NCBI GenBank assembly: GCA_002869695.1
Contig: PKUD01000138.1
Span: 1-44,025, forward strand
Origin: Desulfuromonas sp.
GTDB taxonomy: Bacteria; Desulfobacterota; Desulfuromonadia; Desulfuromonadales; Geopsychrobacteraceae
Length of the DNA stretch: 44,025 bases
Direction: 5' to 3'
A program made the translations under genes and the position numbers. This document shows, in pieces, positions 8,423 through 18,767 of this stretch; the first letter of the stretch is position 1, and each line of letters opens with the position of its first letter. The notes below the pieces were generated by a model that saw only the letters and a list, made by a program, of their open reading frames with translations, was not told where the DNA came from and ran no database searches.

Positions 8423-8968
8423 TCAGCTTCCCTGGGGAACTATTAGACCATAATTTCCGTCTTTGCGACGATAGACTACGTTCATCTCTTCGGAGCGATC
8501 ATCGGTGAAAACGAGAAAATCCTTATCCAGCAGATCCATCTGCATCACCGCTTCCTCAACCGACATCGGCTTGACGGAAAAGGAGTGGCTGCGGATGATT
8601 TCCGGCTCCTGACTCCCTTCATCGACGCTTGGCGCCGCGATAACACTCTTTTCTACATTACGTTGGCCACTGCTCTGACTTTTATGCTTTTTCAGTTTTT
8701 CCTTGTAGCGCTTGAGCTGACGTTCGATTTTATCCACCATCAGATCGATAGCAGCGTACATGTCACTGGTCTCTTCGACGCTCTTCATGGTCAGCCCTTT
8801 GGCAACCATGGTCACTTCCGCCCGGTGAACGATCTTCTGAACAGAGAGGACAACTTGGGCGTCGATCGGCTCCTCTATATACTTTTTAACACGAGCAAGT
8901 TTCTCCTCCACATAGCTACGGACCGGATCACTGCTTTCCATGTGACGAAAGGTAACTGCTATTTGCAT
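8423..8968 (-). CDS. hpf: Ribosome hibernation promoting factor, long form
   Basis: HPF binds the 30S decoding region in stationary phase and promotes 100S dimer formation. At 181 aa this is the long form. Residues 1-100 form the ribosome-binding domain, beginning MQIAVTFRHMESSDPVRSYV. A Ser/Gln-rich linker runs to about 125, and the C-terminal dimerisation domain contains HSFSVKPMSVEEAV and ends with YRRKDGNYGLI. A strong AGGAGG lies 7 nt upstream of the ATG. It sits between rpoN and ptsN, the usual place. The 101-nt upstream gap suggests separate transcription in addition to read-through. Confidence 0.95.
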   Translation of the reverse strand: MQIAVTFRHMESSDPVRSYVEEKLARVKKYIEEPIDAQVVLSVQKIVHRAEVTMVAKGLTMKSVEETSDMYAAIDLMVDKIERQLKRYKEKLKKHKSQSSGQRNVEKSVIAAPSVDEGSQEPEIIRSHSFSVKPMSVEEAVMQMDLLDKDFLVFTDDRSEEMNVVYRRKDGNYGLIVPQGS

Positions 8969-8990
8969 AGATAAACCTCCTATAGTGCTG

Positions 8991-9025
8991 CCCCGAACGG
9001 GGGACTAGGGTCTTGATCAAGTATA
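8991..9025 (-). promoter_or_regulatory. Possible hpf promoter and leader hairpin
   Basis: On the minus strand a TATACT (9020-9025) lies 51 nt upstream of the hpf start, without a convincing -35 element. Between it and the Shine-Dalgarno is a short hairpin (CCCC stem, 4-nt loop, 8991-9002). I tested the upstream GG...TTGC for sigma-54, but the spacing is wrong. Weak call. Confidence 0.3.
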
Positions 9026-9069
9026 GCGCAAATCGGCGTAGCCCTCACTGAAAGAGGTTGAATCGAGGA

Positions 9070-10521
9070 TCAGAACAAGCGCTTTCGTTCTGTTGAAGAA
9101 CCGATTCCGAGCATCTCACGATACTTGGTCACCGTCCGCCGCGCGATCTTGATGTCCTGTTCAGCCAGCAGGGTGACGATCTTCTGATCGGAATAGGGTT
9201 TTTTCGTATTCTCCTGAGCGATGATATCTCTGATCTTGCTTTTAACGCTTTCCGAGGCGACAGAATCACCAAAAGCAGTACTGATACCGCTGTTGAAAAA
9301 GAATTTCAACTCAAAAAGGCCCTGCGGGGTCTGCACATATTTGTTGGTTGTCACCCGACTGACCGTCGATTCGTGCATTTCGATATCTTCAGCAACGTCC
9401 CTGAGAACCAGGGGCTTAAGGTACTCGATACCGTAATCGAAAAAATCACGCTGAAACTTGACGATACTGGTGGTGACCTTGAAGATCGTGCGCTGGCGCT
9501 GATGGATACTTTTGATCAGCCAGACTGCACTCCGCATCTTTTCCTGGATATATTCCCCGGCCTGTTTGTCTACGGAATCGGTGTTGGACAGGGCATTACG
9601 ATAAAAAGAGTTGATCCGCAGATTGGGCAGGCCTTCATCATTGAGCATGACGACATATTCATCACCGACCTTGCGCACAAAAATATCAGGCGTGATGTAT
9701 TGAATCTCTTCCTGATTATACGCCCTGCCGGGGCGCGGATCGAGATCGGAGATCAGTTTGGATGCAACCAGAACCTCATCCAGTGAGATTTTCAGCGCTT
9801 TGGCGATCACCGAATACTTGCGCCCTTCGAGATCATCGATATGATCACGCAGGATGATTGCCGCCAGGGAATCCCCCAGGTCAAGGCGTTCCAGTTGCAG
9901 CAGCAGACACTCCTGCAGGTTGTAACAGGCCACTCCGGCAGGATCATACTGTCGGACCAGTTGCAGGGCCTCTTCCACGACTTCGGCCGGCATCTGCGAC
10001 CCCTCGGCGAGCTCTTCACGGCTGGAGTGAAGATATCCATCTTCATCCAGATTGCCGATGATTTCGGCCGCCGCCAGCCGGACATCCCCTTTCACCGAAG
10101 AGAGGCTCAGCTGCCAGTTCAAGTGATCAAGCAGGGTGCTTTTCTTGGTCAGCAGGCTTTCATAGGAAGGACGTTCTTCAGAATCTTCGTAGACATCAGT
10201 CGTTCCGCTGCTGAGGCTGTACCCATCGAGGTAGGTCTGCCAATCGATGTCGTTCATCCCCTCGGTTTCACCCTTGACTTCCTGGTGGGTCTCGTCCGTG
10301 GCCGATTGAAGATCCTCCCCATCACCAGTCAACTTCTGTTCTTCACTGGTCTCCCGAGGATCAAGACCCTCCTCGAGCATGGGATTCTCTTCCAGCTCCT
10401 GGGTAACAACATCGACCAGTTCCATCCGGCCCAGTTGCAGCAGCTTAATCGCCTGCTGCAGCTGCGGTGTCATCACCAGCTGCTGGCTTAACTTGACTTG
10501 TAAGCGAAGATCGAGGGCCAT
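9070..10521 (-). CDS. rpoN: RNA polymerase sigma-54 factor
   Basis: RpoN directs RNA polymerase to -24/-12 promoters and requires AAA+ enhancer-binding activators. The 483-aa protein has a glutamine- and leucine-rich region I (from MALDLRLQVKLSQQLVMTPQL), an acidic region II around residues 45-110, the core-binding region III, a helix-turn-helix near 370-400 and the C-terminal RpoN box ARRTVTKYRE at 460-469. All hallmark parts are present. AGAAGG lies 4 nt before the ATG. The gene follows lptB by 103 nt and precedes hpf, conserved synteny across Proteobacteria. Confidence 0.97.
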   Translation of the reverse strand: MALDLRLQVKLSQQLVMTPQLQQAIKLLQLGRMELVDVVTQELEENPMLEEGLDPRETSEEQKLTGDGEDLQSATDETHQEVKGETEGMNDIDWQTYLDGYSLSSGTTDVYEDSEERPSYESLLTKKSTLLDHLNWQLSLSSVKGDVRLAAAEIIGNLDEDGYLHSSREELAEGSQMPAEVVEEALQLVRQYDPAGVACYNLQECLLLQLERLDLGDSLAAIILRDHIDDLEGRKYSVIAKALKISLDEVLVASKLISDLDPRPGRAYNQEEIQYITPDIFVRKVGDEYVVMLNDEGLPNLRINSFYRNALSNTDSVDKQAGEYIQEKMRSAVWLIKSIHQRQRTIFKVTTSIVKFQRDFFDYGIEYLKPLVLRDVAEDIEMHESTVSRVTTNKYVQTPQGLFELKFFFNSGISTAFGDSVASESVKSKIRDIIAQENTKKPYSDQKIVTLLAEQDIKIARRTVTKYREMLGIGSSTERKRLF

Positions 10522-10624
10522 ATATCCTTCTACGTTAAGGCGTTTTTTTCATGATTCTAACACTGACGAGTCCCAGGAGTGAATAGCGGATCACTCTGCC
10601 GGATCCCATCGTACCAGCTAACTG

Positions 10625-11350
10625 CTAAAGCCTGAACTTTTCTCCAAGATAAATTTCCCGTGCTTTCGGACTTTCGGCTATCTGCTCCGGGGTCCCGTAT
10701 TCAAGCACTTCCCCCCGGTTGAGAATATAGGCCTGGTCACAGACCCCGAGGGTCTCGCGCACGTTATGATCGGAGATCAGAACCCCTATCCCGCGCTGCC
10801 GGAGGTCCTTGATAATGTTTTGGATATCGATCACGGCGATCGGATCAATCCCGGCAAAAGGCTCATCCAGCAGTAAAAAGGCTGGCTCCAGCACCAGTGA
10901 ACGGGCAATTTCCACCCTGCGCCGCTCCCCTCCGGACAAGGCGTAGCCTTTCGAATCCCGGATATGTTCAATCCGGAAATCCTTGAGCAAACGTTCGAGT
11001 CGCTGCTGCCTCTCACCACTGGAGAGCTGGAGCGTTTCCAGAATGGCCAGCAGGTTTTCCGCCACTGACATTTTCCGGAACACCGATGCCTCCTGGGGGA
11101 GATAAGAGATTCCCGCCTTGGCGCGACGATACATCGGCAGGTCGGTCAATTCCATCTCGTCAAGGAACACATGACCTTGATCAGGAGATGCGAGGCCTAC
11201 AACCATATAAAAGCTGGTGGTTTTACCGGCCCCGTTGGGCCCCAGCAGGCCGATGACCTCTCCCGACCTGACCTCCAGATCAACGCCGGTGACGACCGGA
11301 CGGCCGGAGTAGCTTTTATGCAGTCCTGTGGCCCGCAGCTGTCGACTCAC
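10625..11350 (-). CDS. lptB: LPS export system ATP-binding protein LptB
   Basis: LptB is the cytoplasmic ATPase that, with LptFG, pulls LPS from the inner membrane and pushes it along the Lpt bridge. The frame stays open to 11485, but the extension overlaps lptA. The GTG directly after the lptA stop gives [14 protein letters not shown] and a 241-aa protein, the usual length. Walker A lies at residues 37-45 (GPNGAGKTT), the ABC signature is LSGGERRR, and Walker B is [12 protein letters not shown] with a downstream switch histidine in ISDHNVRE. LptF and LptG are not in this window. Confidence 0.96.
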   Translation of the reverse strand: MSRQLRATGLHKSYSGRPVVTGVDLEVRSGEVIGLLGPNGAGKTTSFYMVVGLASPDQGHVFLDEMELTDLPMYRRAKAGISYLPQEASVFRKMSVAENLLAILETLQLSSGERQQRLERLLKDFRIEHIRDSKGYALSGGERRRVEIARSLVLEPAFLLLDEPFAGIDPIAVIDIQNIIKDLRQRGIGVLISDHNVRETLGVCDQAYILNRGEVLEYGTPEQIAESPKAREIYLGEKFRL

Positions 11351-11351
11351 G

Positions 11352-11840
11352 CTAGTTCTGCTCCTGCTCCGGGAAGAAAACTGCCCGCACCCTGCCATCT
11401 TCTTTACTTTTGACCAGGCTCCGGTTCTCTTTGAGGTAAAGAATGATCTCATCCCCCGTGACCAGGTTCTGTCCCTGACGGACACTCGCCTCCCCGGTCA
11501 GAACAAGCGTCTCTTCCAACTGATTGAACCGGGCCTCGCGGGCGGTACCAACGCGATCCAGCTGAACCACGCGGACCCCGCCTGACGCCTCAATCCTCTC
11601 CACCTGCTGGGTTTTGCTGTCCCGGTAGAGGGTCAGTTTCTCCGCATGGATGGTCATATCGTCCCGCTTTACAACGACCTGCCCGCTGAAGATGGCGGTC
11701 CCGGCCTTGTCATCGACATCCAGTCGTTCGGCACTGACGTCGATCGGAGCGCTTGAGGCCCGGTCGGTGTCAAGCACCGCCCCCCAGACCGGCAAGATAC
11801 CGGTTATAACCAGCAACAAGGCAGATATCAAGCGGATCAT
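11352..11840 (-). CDS. lptA: LPS transport periplasmic protein LptA
   Basis: LptA forms the periplasmic bridge that carries LPS between LptC and LptD. The 162-aa product starts with a cleavable signal peptide ([21 protein letters not shown], cleavage likely after about residue 21). It continues with an OstA-type beta-jellyroll containing [12 protein letters not shown]-like and [17 protein letters not shown] segments. The gene overlaps lptC by 4 nt (ATGA) and is followed at once by lptB. Confidence 0.92.
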   Translation of the reverse strand: MIRLISALLLVITGILPVWGAVLDTDRASSAPIDVSAERLDVDDKAGTAIFSGQVVVKRDDMTIHAEKLTLYRDSKTQQVERIEASGGVRVVQLDRVGTAREARFNQLEETLVLTGEASVRQGQNLVTGDEIILYLKENRSLVKSKEDGRVRAVFFPEQEQN

Positions 11841-12412
11841 CTGTTCAGCGACCTTTCCTCCAAAGCGACCGGCAAGCGCGCTTCAACATCCTGCAGAACA
11901 CTCATTCGACCCGTCTGCAGGTCAAGGCGCAACCCCTTACCTGTCAAGTCCAACTGGGGTGATTGCAGGCGTACCCGGCTTTCACTGGTGACCAGGCGGG
12001 TCGCCTGTTCATAACGAATCCGCTCCGCAGAAAAACGTTCTCCGAGATCGGTCATGATTTCCACATCACCCCATATCTCAACAGTCTTGTTCTGCTGATC
12101 GAACAGGCCCTCCCTGGCAGCCAGCTTCACCTCAGCATATCGCCCGGTCTGCCAGAACACCATCTTCACGTTCTGCAGACTGATCAGTCCTTCTTCCCGT
12201 TGCACGGCGGCAGAATCGGCATCCAGAACCCAGCTGCGCCGCCCCCCCTCGGTCTGTGTGTAATGGATTTTTTCCAGCGCCAGATCAACCTGCTGGGGCA
12301 GCAGGTCAAGAATCTCTTCCGCGCCCTTCCCCGGCAGGTTCCGGAGCAGGCTCACGACCAGGGCCGCGATCGACAGCAGGATAAGCAGTGCCAGCAGGTT
12401 GCGCAGGCTCAT
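11837..12412 (-). CDS. lptC: LPS export protein LptC
   Basis: LptC is a bitopic inner-membrane protein that receives LPS from LptFGB and passes it to LptA. The 191-aa product has one N-terminal membrane anchor (about residues 4-24, rich in Leu/Ile/Ala). A periplasmic beta-jellyroll follows, with WVLDADSAAV, VKMVFW and GDVEIMTDLGERFSAE segments typical of the family. Its place before lptA and lptB and the ATGA overlap support the call, since LptC sequences diverge strongly. Confidence 0.9.
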   Translation of the reverse strand: MSLRNLLALLILLSIAALVVSLLRNLPGKGAEEILDLLPQQVDLALEKIHYTQTEGGRRSWVLDADSAAVQREEGLISLQNVKMVFWQTGRYAEVKLAAREGLFDQQNKTVEIWGDVEIMTDLGERFSAERIRYEQATRLVTSESRVRLQSPQLDLTGKGLRLDLQTGRMSVLQDVEARLPVALEERSLNR

Positions 12413-12461
12413 TCATACCTTTCCGGATCGGCAGGATCTCACGGGCAATACGGAAAATATT

Positions 12462-12983
12462 TTATTCATCAACAAAATAACGGTCCGTCACCTGCTCCCA
12501 GCGGCCAGTTCCACGGATCAGCAGGTCGCAGATTTCGCGAACCGCGCCACGGCCTCCTGGCAGTCGGGTGACATAATCAACCACCGGCAGAACCTCGGGG
12601 TGCGCATCGCAAACAGTGGCGCTGAAGCCGACCCTGCGCAGCAGCGGCAGATCAACCAGGTCATCCCCGACGTAAGCCACCTGCTCATCGCGCAAACCGG
12701 TGTGCTGCAGAATCTCTAGATAGGGATCCAGTTTCCGCAGGGCTCCCTGGTAAAGAATATCGATGCCGAGTTCCGCAGCCCGCCGGGCCACCAGATCAGA
12801 CTGACGGCCGGTGATAATCCCGACCTCGATTCCGGCCCGCTGCAGCAGTTTCAGTCCATGGCCGTCTTTGACATCGAAGGACTTCAGTTCGTTGCCCTGA
12901 TTGTCATAGGTAATGCGTCCATCGGTGAGGACGCCATCGACATCGAGCAAGAGGAGTTTAATCCCGGTCAGCTTGTCTTCCAT
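12462..12983 (-). CDS. kdsC: 3-deoxy-D-manno-octulosonate 8-phosphate phosphatase
   Basis: KdsC dephosphorylates Kdo-8-phosphate to Kdo in the cytosol. The 173-aa protein is a cap-less C1-type HAD phosphatase with the nucleophile motif DVDGVLTDG (Asp14, Asp16), threonine motif GIITGR, a lysine-containing loop and the acidic motif GDDLVDLPLL. The family acts as a tetramer. The ATG overlaps the kdsD stop (TGATG), so the two are translationally coupled. Confidence 0.95.
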   Translation of the reverse strand: MEDKLTGIKLLLLDVDGVLTDGRITYDNQGNELKSFDVKDGHGLKLLQRAGIEVGIITGRQSDLVARRAAELGIDILYQGALRKLDPYLEILQHTGLRDEQVAYVGDDLVDLPLLRRVGFSATVCDAHPEVLPVVDYVTRLPGGRGAVREICDLLIRGTGRWEQVTDRYFVDE

Positions 12984-13945
12984 CAGACCACACCAGCTTT
13001 CAGCAGGTCGTGAAGGTGAACCACGCCGACCGGAACCTGACTGGTCTCTTCATCAAAGACAAACAACGAGGTGATCGAGTGGGTCTCCATGATCTGCAGT
13101 GCTTTGGCTGCCAGATTGCGCCGCAGTATCCGTTTCGGCGATCGGCTCATCACCTCTTCAATCGGCTGCTGCAGGGTATCCAGTCCCTTTTCCATCACCC
13201 GGCGCAGGTCACCGTCGGTAAACACTCCGACCAGGCAGCTCTGCTGGTCCACCACACCGGTCACCCCCAGTTTTTTACTGGTGATCTCGAACAAGGCATC
13301 ACGCAGCAGGGTTTCGGGGTGCACCAGGGGAACAGTGTCGCCACTGTGCATCAGGTCCTCCACCCGCAACAGCAGTTTCTTGCCGAGCGCTCCCCCCGGA
13401 TGGAACAGGGCGAAATCCTCCGCCCGAAAGCCGCGCTCCTCCAGCAGCACGACCGCCAGGGCGTCACCCATGGCCAGGGTTGCCGTGGTGCTGGCCGTCG
13501 GTGCAAGACCGAGCGGACAGGCCTCTTCGGCGACACTGATATCGAGATGCACATCCCCGGCCTGGGCCAGGGTACTTTGTGGATTTCCGGACATGGCGAT
13601 CAACGGCAGCCCCATCCGCTTGATCACTGGCAGAATCCTGCAGATCTCTTCGGTCTCTCCGGAGTTGGAGATGGCGATCACCAGGTCTCCCCGGGTCATC
13701 ATCCCCAGATCCCCATGAATTCCTTCTGCCGGGTGCAGAAACAGGGCTGGAGTGCCGGTTGAGGCCATGGTCGCGGCAATCTTCTGACAGATCAGTCCCG
13801 ACTTCCCCATGCCGGTCACGACAACCCGTCCTGCGCAGGCAAGGATCAGTTCCACCGCCCGGGTAAATGCCCCATCGATGCGCGACTGCAGCGTCAGCAC
13901 CGCATCCGCTTCGATCTGCAACACCTTTCTGGCAGTTTCAATCAT
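12983..13945 (-). CDS. kdsD: D-arabinose 5-phosphate isomerase
   Basis: KdsD converts ribulose-5-phosphate to arabinose-5-phosphate, the committed precursor of Kdo. The 320-aa product has a SIS sugar-isomerase domain (residues about 35-170, with VVTGMGKSG and AISNSGETEEI) and two C-terminal CBS domains (about 205-320). It overlaps kdsA by 4 nt (ATGA) and kdsC by 1 nt. The kdsA-kdsD-kdsC order carries the complete route from pentose phosphate to Kdo. Confidence 0.95.
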   Translation of the reverse strand: MIETARKVLQIEADAVLTLQSRIDGAFTRAVELILACAGRVVVTGMGKSGLICQKIAATMASTGTPALFLHPAEGIHGDLGMMTRGDLVIAISNSGETEEICRILPVIKRMGLPLIAMSGNPQSTLAQAGDVHLDISVAEEACPLGLAPTASTTATLAMGDALAVVLLEERGFRAEDFALFHPGGALGKKLLLRVEDLMHSGDTVPLVHPETLLRDALFEITSKKLGVTGVVDQQSCLVGVFTDGDLRRVMEKGLDTLQQPIEEVMSRSPKRILRRNLAAKALQIMETHSITSLFVFDEETSQVPVGVVHLHDLLKAGVV

Positions 13946-14784
13946 GGGTTTGCCTCACCGGTCGGCCATTGTTTCCTGATCGCATCAATGGCCAGGATCT
14001 GTTCGAGCATCGGTCGCAATTGAACAAGCGGCAGCGAATTGGCGCCGTCGCAGAGCGCCCGCTCAGGATTTTCATGGACTTCCCAGAACAGCCCGTCGAT
14101 ACCGGTTGCAGCCGCTGCCCGGGAGAGAGCCCCAACATACTGCCGTTGTCCCGCGGAAGCCGCCCCCGCACCGCCCGGCAACTGTACCGAGTGGGTCGCA
14201 TCAAAGATCACCGGGTAGCCGGTATCACGCATAATCACCAGCGAGCGCATATCGGTCACCAGATTGTTATAACCGAAGGACACTCCCCGCTCGGTCAGCA
14301 GGATCGCGTCATTGCCGGTCGAGGCAATCTTGTTGATTCCATGCTCAATGTCCCAGGGTGCCAGGAACTGACCTTTTTTCAGGTTGACCGGCTTGCCGGT
14401 CAACCCTGCGGCCACCAGCAGATCGGTCTGGCGGCAGAGAAATGCCGGAATCTGCAGCATATCAAGGACATCAGCGGCGGAAGTCACCTGGGTGACATCG
14501 TGCACATCAGACACCACCGGCAGTTCCAGCTCATCCTTGACCCGCTGCAGAATGCGCAGGCCTTCTTCCTGGCCGGGACCGCGAAACGAGGAGACCGAGG
14601 TGCGGTTCGCCTTATCGTAGGACGCCTTGAAGACCAGTCCGATCCCCAGCTCTTGCGCGAGCTCTTTCAGGAACTCGGCAATACGCAGGGTCAGGTCCTC
14701 ATTTTCAATGGCACAGGGCCCGGCGATCAAATTCAGTGGCCCGGAACCGCCAAAACGGACTGGACCGACAGCAACACTCCTCAT
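13942..14784 (-). CDS. kdsA: 3-deoxy-8-phosphooctulonate synthase
   Basis: KdsA condenses phosphoenolpyruvate with arabinose-5-phosphate to give Kdo-8-phosphate. The 280-aa protein has the TIM-barrel motifs GPCAIEN, FKASYDKANRTS, GLRILQRVK and the FDATHSVQLPGG signature. A Cys in IPAFLCRQTD lies at the position that distinguishes metal-dependent KdsA enzymes, but metal use cannot be settled by eye. The ATG directly follows the pyrG stop (TAGATG). The enzyme draws on the same PEP pool as the EI encoded in this run. Confidence 0.96.
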   Translation of the reverse strand: MRSVAVGPVRFGGSGPLNLIAGPCAIENEDLTLRIAEFLKELAQELGIGLVFKASYDKANRTSVSSFRGPGQEEGLRILQRVKDELELPVVSDVHDVTQVTSAADVLDMLQIPAFLCRQTDLLVAAGLTGKPVNLKKGQFLAPWDIEHGINKIASTGNDAILLTERGVSFGYNNLVTDMRSLVIMRDTGYPVIFDATHSVQLPGGAGAASAGQRQYVGALSRAAAATGIDGLFWEVHENPERALCDGANSLPLVQLRPMLEQILAIDAIRKQWPTGEANP

Positions 14785-16431
<1,647 letters not shown>

Positions 16432-16438
16432 TCAGCAA

Positions 16439-16516
16439 CTTGCACACGGTTGCCGCAAAAACGCAGTCGGCGCAAGTCGAAAGACTGATTCTACACAGAA
16501 ACAGGACCGAAGAAAA
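16439..16516 (-). promoter_or_regulatory. Possible pyrG promoter and leader hairpin
   Basis: In the 181-nt gap between kdsB and pyrG, the minus strand has TAGAAT (16488-16493) with a weak -35, TTTTCT (16511-16516), 17 nt away. Downstream an interrupted hairpin is possible (16439-16443 with 16472-16476, inner 16452-16455 with 16468-16471). The -10 is good and the -35 poor, so the call is tentative. It could let pyrG and the genes below be transcribed apart from kdsB. Confidence 0.35.
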
Positions 16517-16570
16517 CCCCGATCATGCAAAAAACCTTCCAGCTTTGACGATTAAAAATAAACTCCGGGT

Positions 16571-17332
16571 TTAACGGGAGACGTCCGACTCCATCAAAGC
16601 ACTGACACGCGCCAGATCCTCCAGAGTATCGACGCCGTGACAGGGGCATTCGGTCTCGGCAACATAGAGCCGCACTCCATGCTCCAGAGCACGCAACTGT
16701 TCCAGCTTTTCCAACTGTTCCAGCGGCGTTTTCGGCAACTGCGGGTACTGGAGAAGCAAATCACGGCGATAGACGTAAAGACCGATATGGCGCAGCAGCC
16801 TCAATTCTGTCAGGCGTGCAGCAATCTCCGCTGCGCTGAAATCACGCGGCCAAGGGATTGGCGCCCGGGAAAAATAGAGGGCAAAGCCGGCACTGTCAGT
16901 GACCACCTTGACCACATTGGGGTTATGAAAATCGTCCACCTGATCAATCCGGCTCATCAGGGTCCCCATCCGGATCGAGGCATCATCGAGCAGCGGGCGC
17001 ACCGCCTGATCGATCATCATCGGCTCGATCAACGGCTCATCACCCTGGACATTGACGATCAGCTCAGCATCGATCTGCTGCGCCACTTCTGCCAGGCGAT
17101 CGGTCCCGGTCGGATGATCGGTACGGGTCAGCATCACGTCCCCACCGAAGGCCCGGACAGCCTGTTCAATCCGTGTGTCATCGGTTGCCACGATGACCCG
17201 GGAGACAGTTGCAGAACGCGAAACCCGTCGATAGACGTGTTCAATCATTGGCGTTCCATGGATGAGCGCCAGCGGTTTGCCGGGAAAACGGGTCGACGCA
17301 TAGCGGGCCGGGATGATTGCAGTAACGTGCAT
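16571..17332 (-). CDS. kdsB: 3-deoxy-manno-octulosonate cytidylyltransferase (CMP-Kdo synthetase)
   Basis: KdsB activates Kdo with CTP to give CMP-Kdo for lipid A glycosylation. The 253-aa protein has the N-terminal nucleotidyltransferase motif IPARYASTRFPGKPL, the VNVQGDEPLI catalytic loop and the C-terminal GVDTLEDLARV segment. Its product route, CTP from PyrG and Kdo from KdsA/D/C, is encoded directly downstream. The start matches the family N-terminus; a weak GGAG lies 11 nt upstream. Confidence 0.96.
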   Translation of the reverse strand: MHVTAIIPARYASTRFPGKPLALIHGTPMIEHVYRRVSRSATVSRVIVATDDTRIEQAVRAFGGDVMLTRTDHPTGTDRLAEVAQQIDAELIVNVQGDEPLIEPMMIDQAVRPLLDDASIRMGTLMSRIDQVDDFHNPNVVKVVTDSAGFALYFSRAPIPWPRDFSAAEIAARLTELRLLRHIGLYVYRRDLLLQYPQLPKTPLEQLEKLEQLRALEHGVRLYVAETECPCHGVDTLEDLARVSALMESDVSR

Positions 17333-17340
17333 GGTGAGAC

Positions 17341-17691
17341 CTACTCCAGAGTAATAAAAAGGGATCGGCGTGGCTGACCGGCAACCGCGCGGCTGATGTG
17401 ACCGCGGCCATCGACATCTTCTGCGAGAAGAACATCACCGTCACGAAAAACTCGCCTGGTTCCATCGCCGACCTCGATCTCGACGGCGCCCTCGAGCATC
17501 ACTATATATTGGCGGCAGGGCGCATTGTGCCAATCATAGTCATACTCTTCATCGGTATAGCGGAAAATGAGGCCGGTAACCGGGAGCTTCTCCGACAGAG
17601 CGCCGATCGGACCGGAGTCGGCAAGCTCCATCTCGATATCCTCGAAATGGGATTCGCCATCGGTCCCGGTAAAAAGTCGTGTAACACGCAT
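17341..17691 (-). CDS. Cupin-domain protein of unknown function
   Basis: The 116-aa product is a small single-domain cupin. Residues about 50-105 contain the beta-barrel core, with DYDWHNAPCRQYIVMLEGAVEIE and a DGDVLLAEDVDGRGH segment. Its histidines could form part of a metal site, although the first cupin motif is not classic (HNAPCRQ instead of HxH). An AAGGGATGTAGACG leader precedes the ATG. It sits between a LysR gene and kdsB, 8 nt before kdsB. The substrate is unknown; sugar- or organic-acid-linked roles are possible. The fold is likely, the function open. Confidence 0.75.
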   Translation of the reverse strand: MRVTRLFTGTDGESHFEDIEMELADSGPIGALSEKLPVTGLIFRYTDEEYDYDWHNAPCRQYIVMLEGAVEIEVGDGTRRVFRDGDVLLAEDVDGRGHISRAVAGQPRRSLFITLE

Positions 17692-17729
17692 CGTCTACAT
17701 CCCTTCAGAACCGAAAAGGCGAAGCAGTG

Positions 17730-18620
17730 TCAGCCAGTTGCAAAAACCAGCTGACGAAAAAGTTCGGCGGCCTGGGTTAATTTTCGGCCGCTGCGCTGCA
17801 CCAGATAGAAGGGACGGTTGAGCGGCTCTCCGGCCAGTTTCAGGGCCACCAGGTCGCCCCGGTCGATCTCATCCCTGACCGACAGGCGGGAAATCACGGC
17901 AACACCCAGGCCACCCCGCACTCCCTGTTTGACCGCCTCATTGCTCCCCATTTCGGCGAGGACCTGAAGCCGGGCCGGTTCCAGCTTGTGCTGCAACAGA
18001 TACTGTTCGAGGGTTTTTCTGGTTCCAGAGCCCTCTTCACGCAACAGCACAGGTTCTTCCAGCAGCTCCGCCGGTGCCACCTGGTCGCGACCAATCCAGC
18101 GATGCCCGGGAGGCACGACCAGGGTCAGTTCATCTCCGAAACAGGCATGCCATTCCAGGCCACGCACCGAACTCATCCCTCCAACCAGGACCAGTTCCAG
18201 CCGCTCTTGGACCAGGCCTTCCAGGATCTGACCGGTCCCGGCAATTTTCAAGGTCACTTCAGAATCCGGATTTCCGCTGGTGAATTGTTCGATCAGCTGC
18301 GGCAGCAGGTAGGCCCCGGGGATGGTGCTCGCCCCCAACGACAACAGGCCAATCGTTCCGCCACGCAGTTCGCCGACAGCGCGGCAGGCCTCATCCCGCA
18401 GCTGCAGGATTCGCCGGGCATAGCGGTAAAGAACCTTACCGGCCGGGGTCGGGAGAACTTCGCGACCCATTCGATCAAGCAGAGAGTCACCCAGGGTATC
18501 CTCCAGCATCCGTATCCCTTCGCTGACCGTTGGCTGAGTGAGGTGGAGTTGCTCCGCCGCCTTGGTGAAACTTTTCAGCTCCACCACCTGGCAGAAGAAC
18601 TCAAGTCGCTTCATATCCAC
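17730..18620 (-). CDS. LysR-family transcriptional regulator
   Basis: The 296-aa protein has an N-terminal winged helix-turn-helix (residues 1-60, with FTKAAEQLHLTQPTVSEGIRMLE) and a periplasmic-binding-like effector domain (about 90-290). The GTG at 18620 has AAGGG 7 nt upstream and is preferred over the ATG two codons later. The sequence resembles regulators of sulfur or selenium metabolism and CysB/CysL-type proteins, but the effector cannot be assigned. A sigma-70-like promoter overlapping an 8-bp inverted repeat lies upstream, suggesting autoregulation. The cupin gene starts 38 nt downstream and is the likeliest co-transcribed partner. Confidence 0.92.
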   Translation of the reverse strand: MDMKRLEFFCQVVELKSFTKAAEQLHLTQPTVSEGIRMLEDTLGDSLLDRMGREVLPTPAGKVLYRYARRILQLRDEACRAVGELRGGTIGLLSLGASTIPGAYLLPQLIEQFTSGNPDSEVTLKIAGTGQILEGLVQERLELVLVGGMSSVRGLEWHACFGDELTLVVPPGHRWIGRDQVAPAELLEEPVLLREEGSGTRKTLEQYLLQHKLEPARLQVLAEMGSNEAVKQGVRGGLGVAVISRLSVRDEIDRGDLVALKLAGEPLNRPFYLVQRSGRKLTQAAELFRQLVFATG

Positions 18621-18683
18621 ACTTTGACCCTTAATATTGAAAGCACTGAATAGCGATAGTTGTCAGCACAAATATCTAGCCGG

Positions 18684-18712
18684 ATTCTAATCTCCACGAT
18701 CAGTCCTGTCCA
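18684..18712 (-). promoter_or_regulatory. Sigma-70 promoter of the LysR gene
   Basis: The minus strand has TGGACA (18707-18712) and TAGAAT (18684-18689) separated by exactly 17 nt, each a 5/6 consensus match. The leader to the GTG is about 57 nt. Confidence 0.7.
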
Positions 18713-18746
18713 GACCGCATTGGCAAAGCGAACGAATACGGTCTGG
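18710..18746. repeat. 8-bp inverted repeat overlapping the LysR promoter
   Basis: Perfect arms CCAGACCG (18710-18717) and CGGTCTGG (18739-18746) flank a 21-nt spacer. The left arm overlaps the -35 hexamer. It may be a LysR autoregulatory operator. An RNA hairpin from lnt read-through is an alternative, but there is no T run. Confidence 0.5.
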
Positions 18747-18767
18747 CACTCCTTGCGCGCGGCGCGC

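Noticed and set aside
9011-9050. Possible sigma-54 promoter upstream of hpf (GG...TTGC)
   Set aside because: The GG-to-GC distance is 12 nt rather than the required 10.
11351-11485. Upstream extension of lptB
   Set aside because: It overlaps lptA, is arginine/serine-rich without similarity, and the GTG at 11350 gives the standard LptB N-terminus and length.
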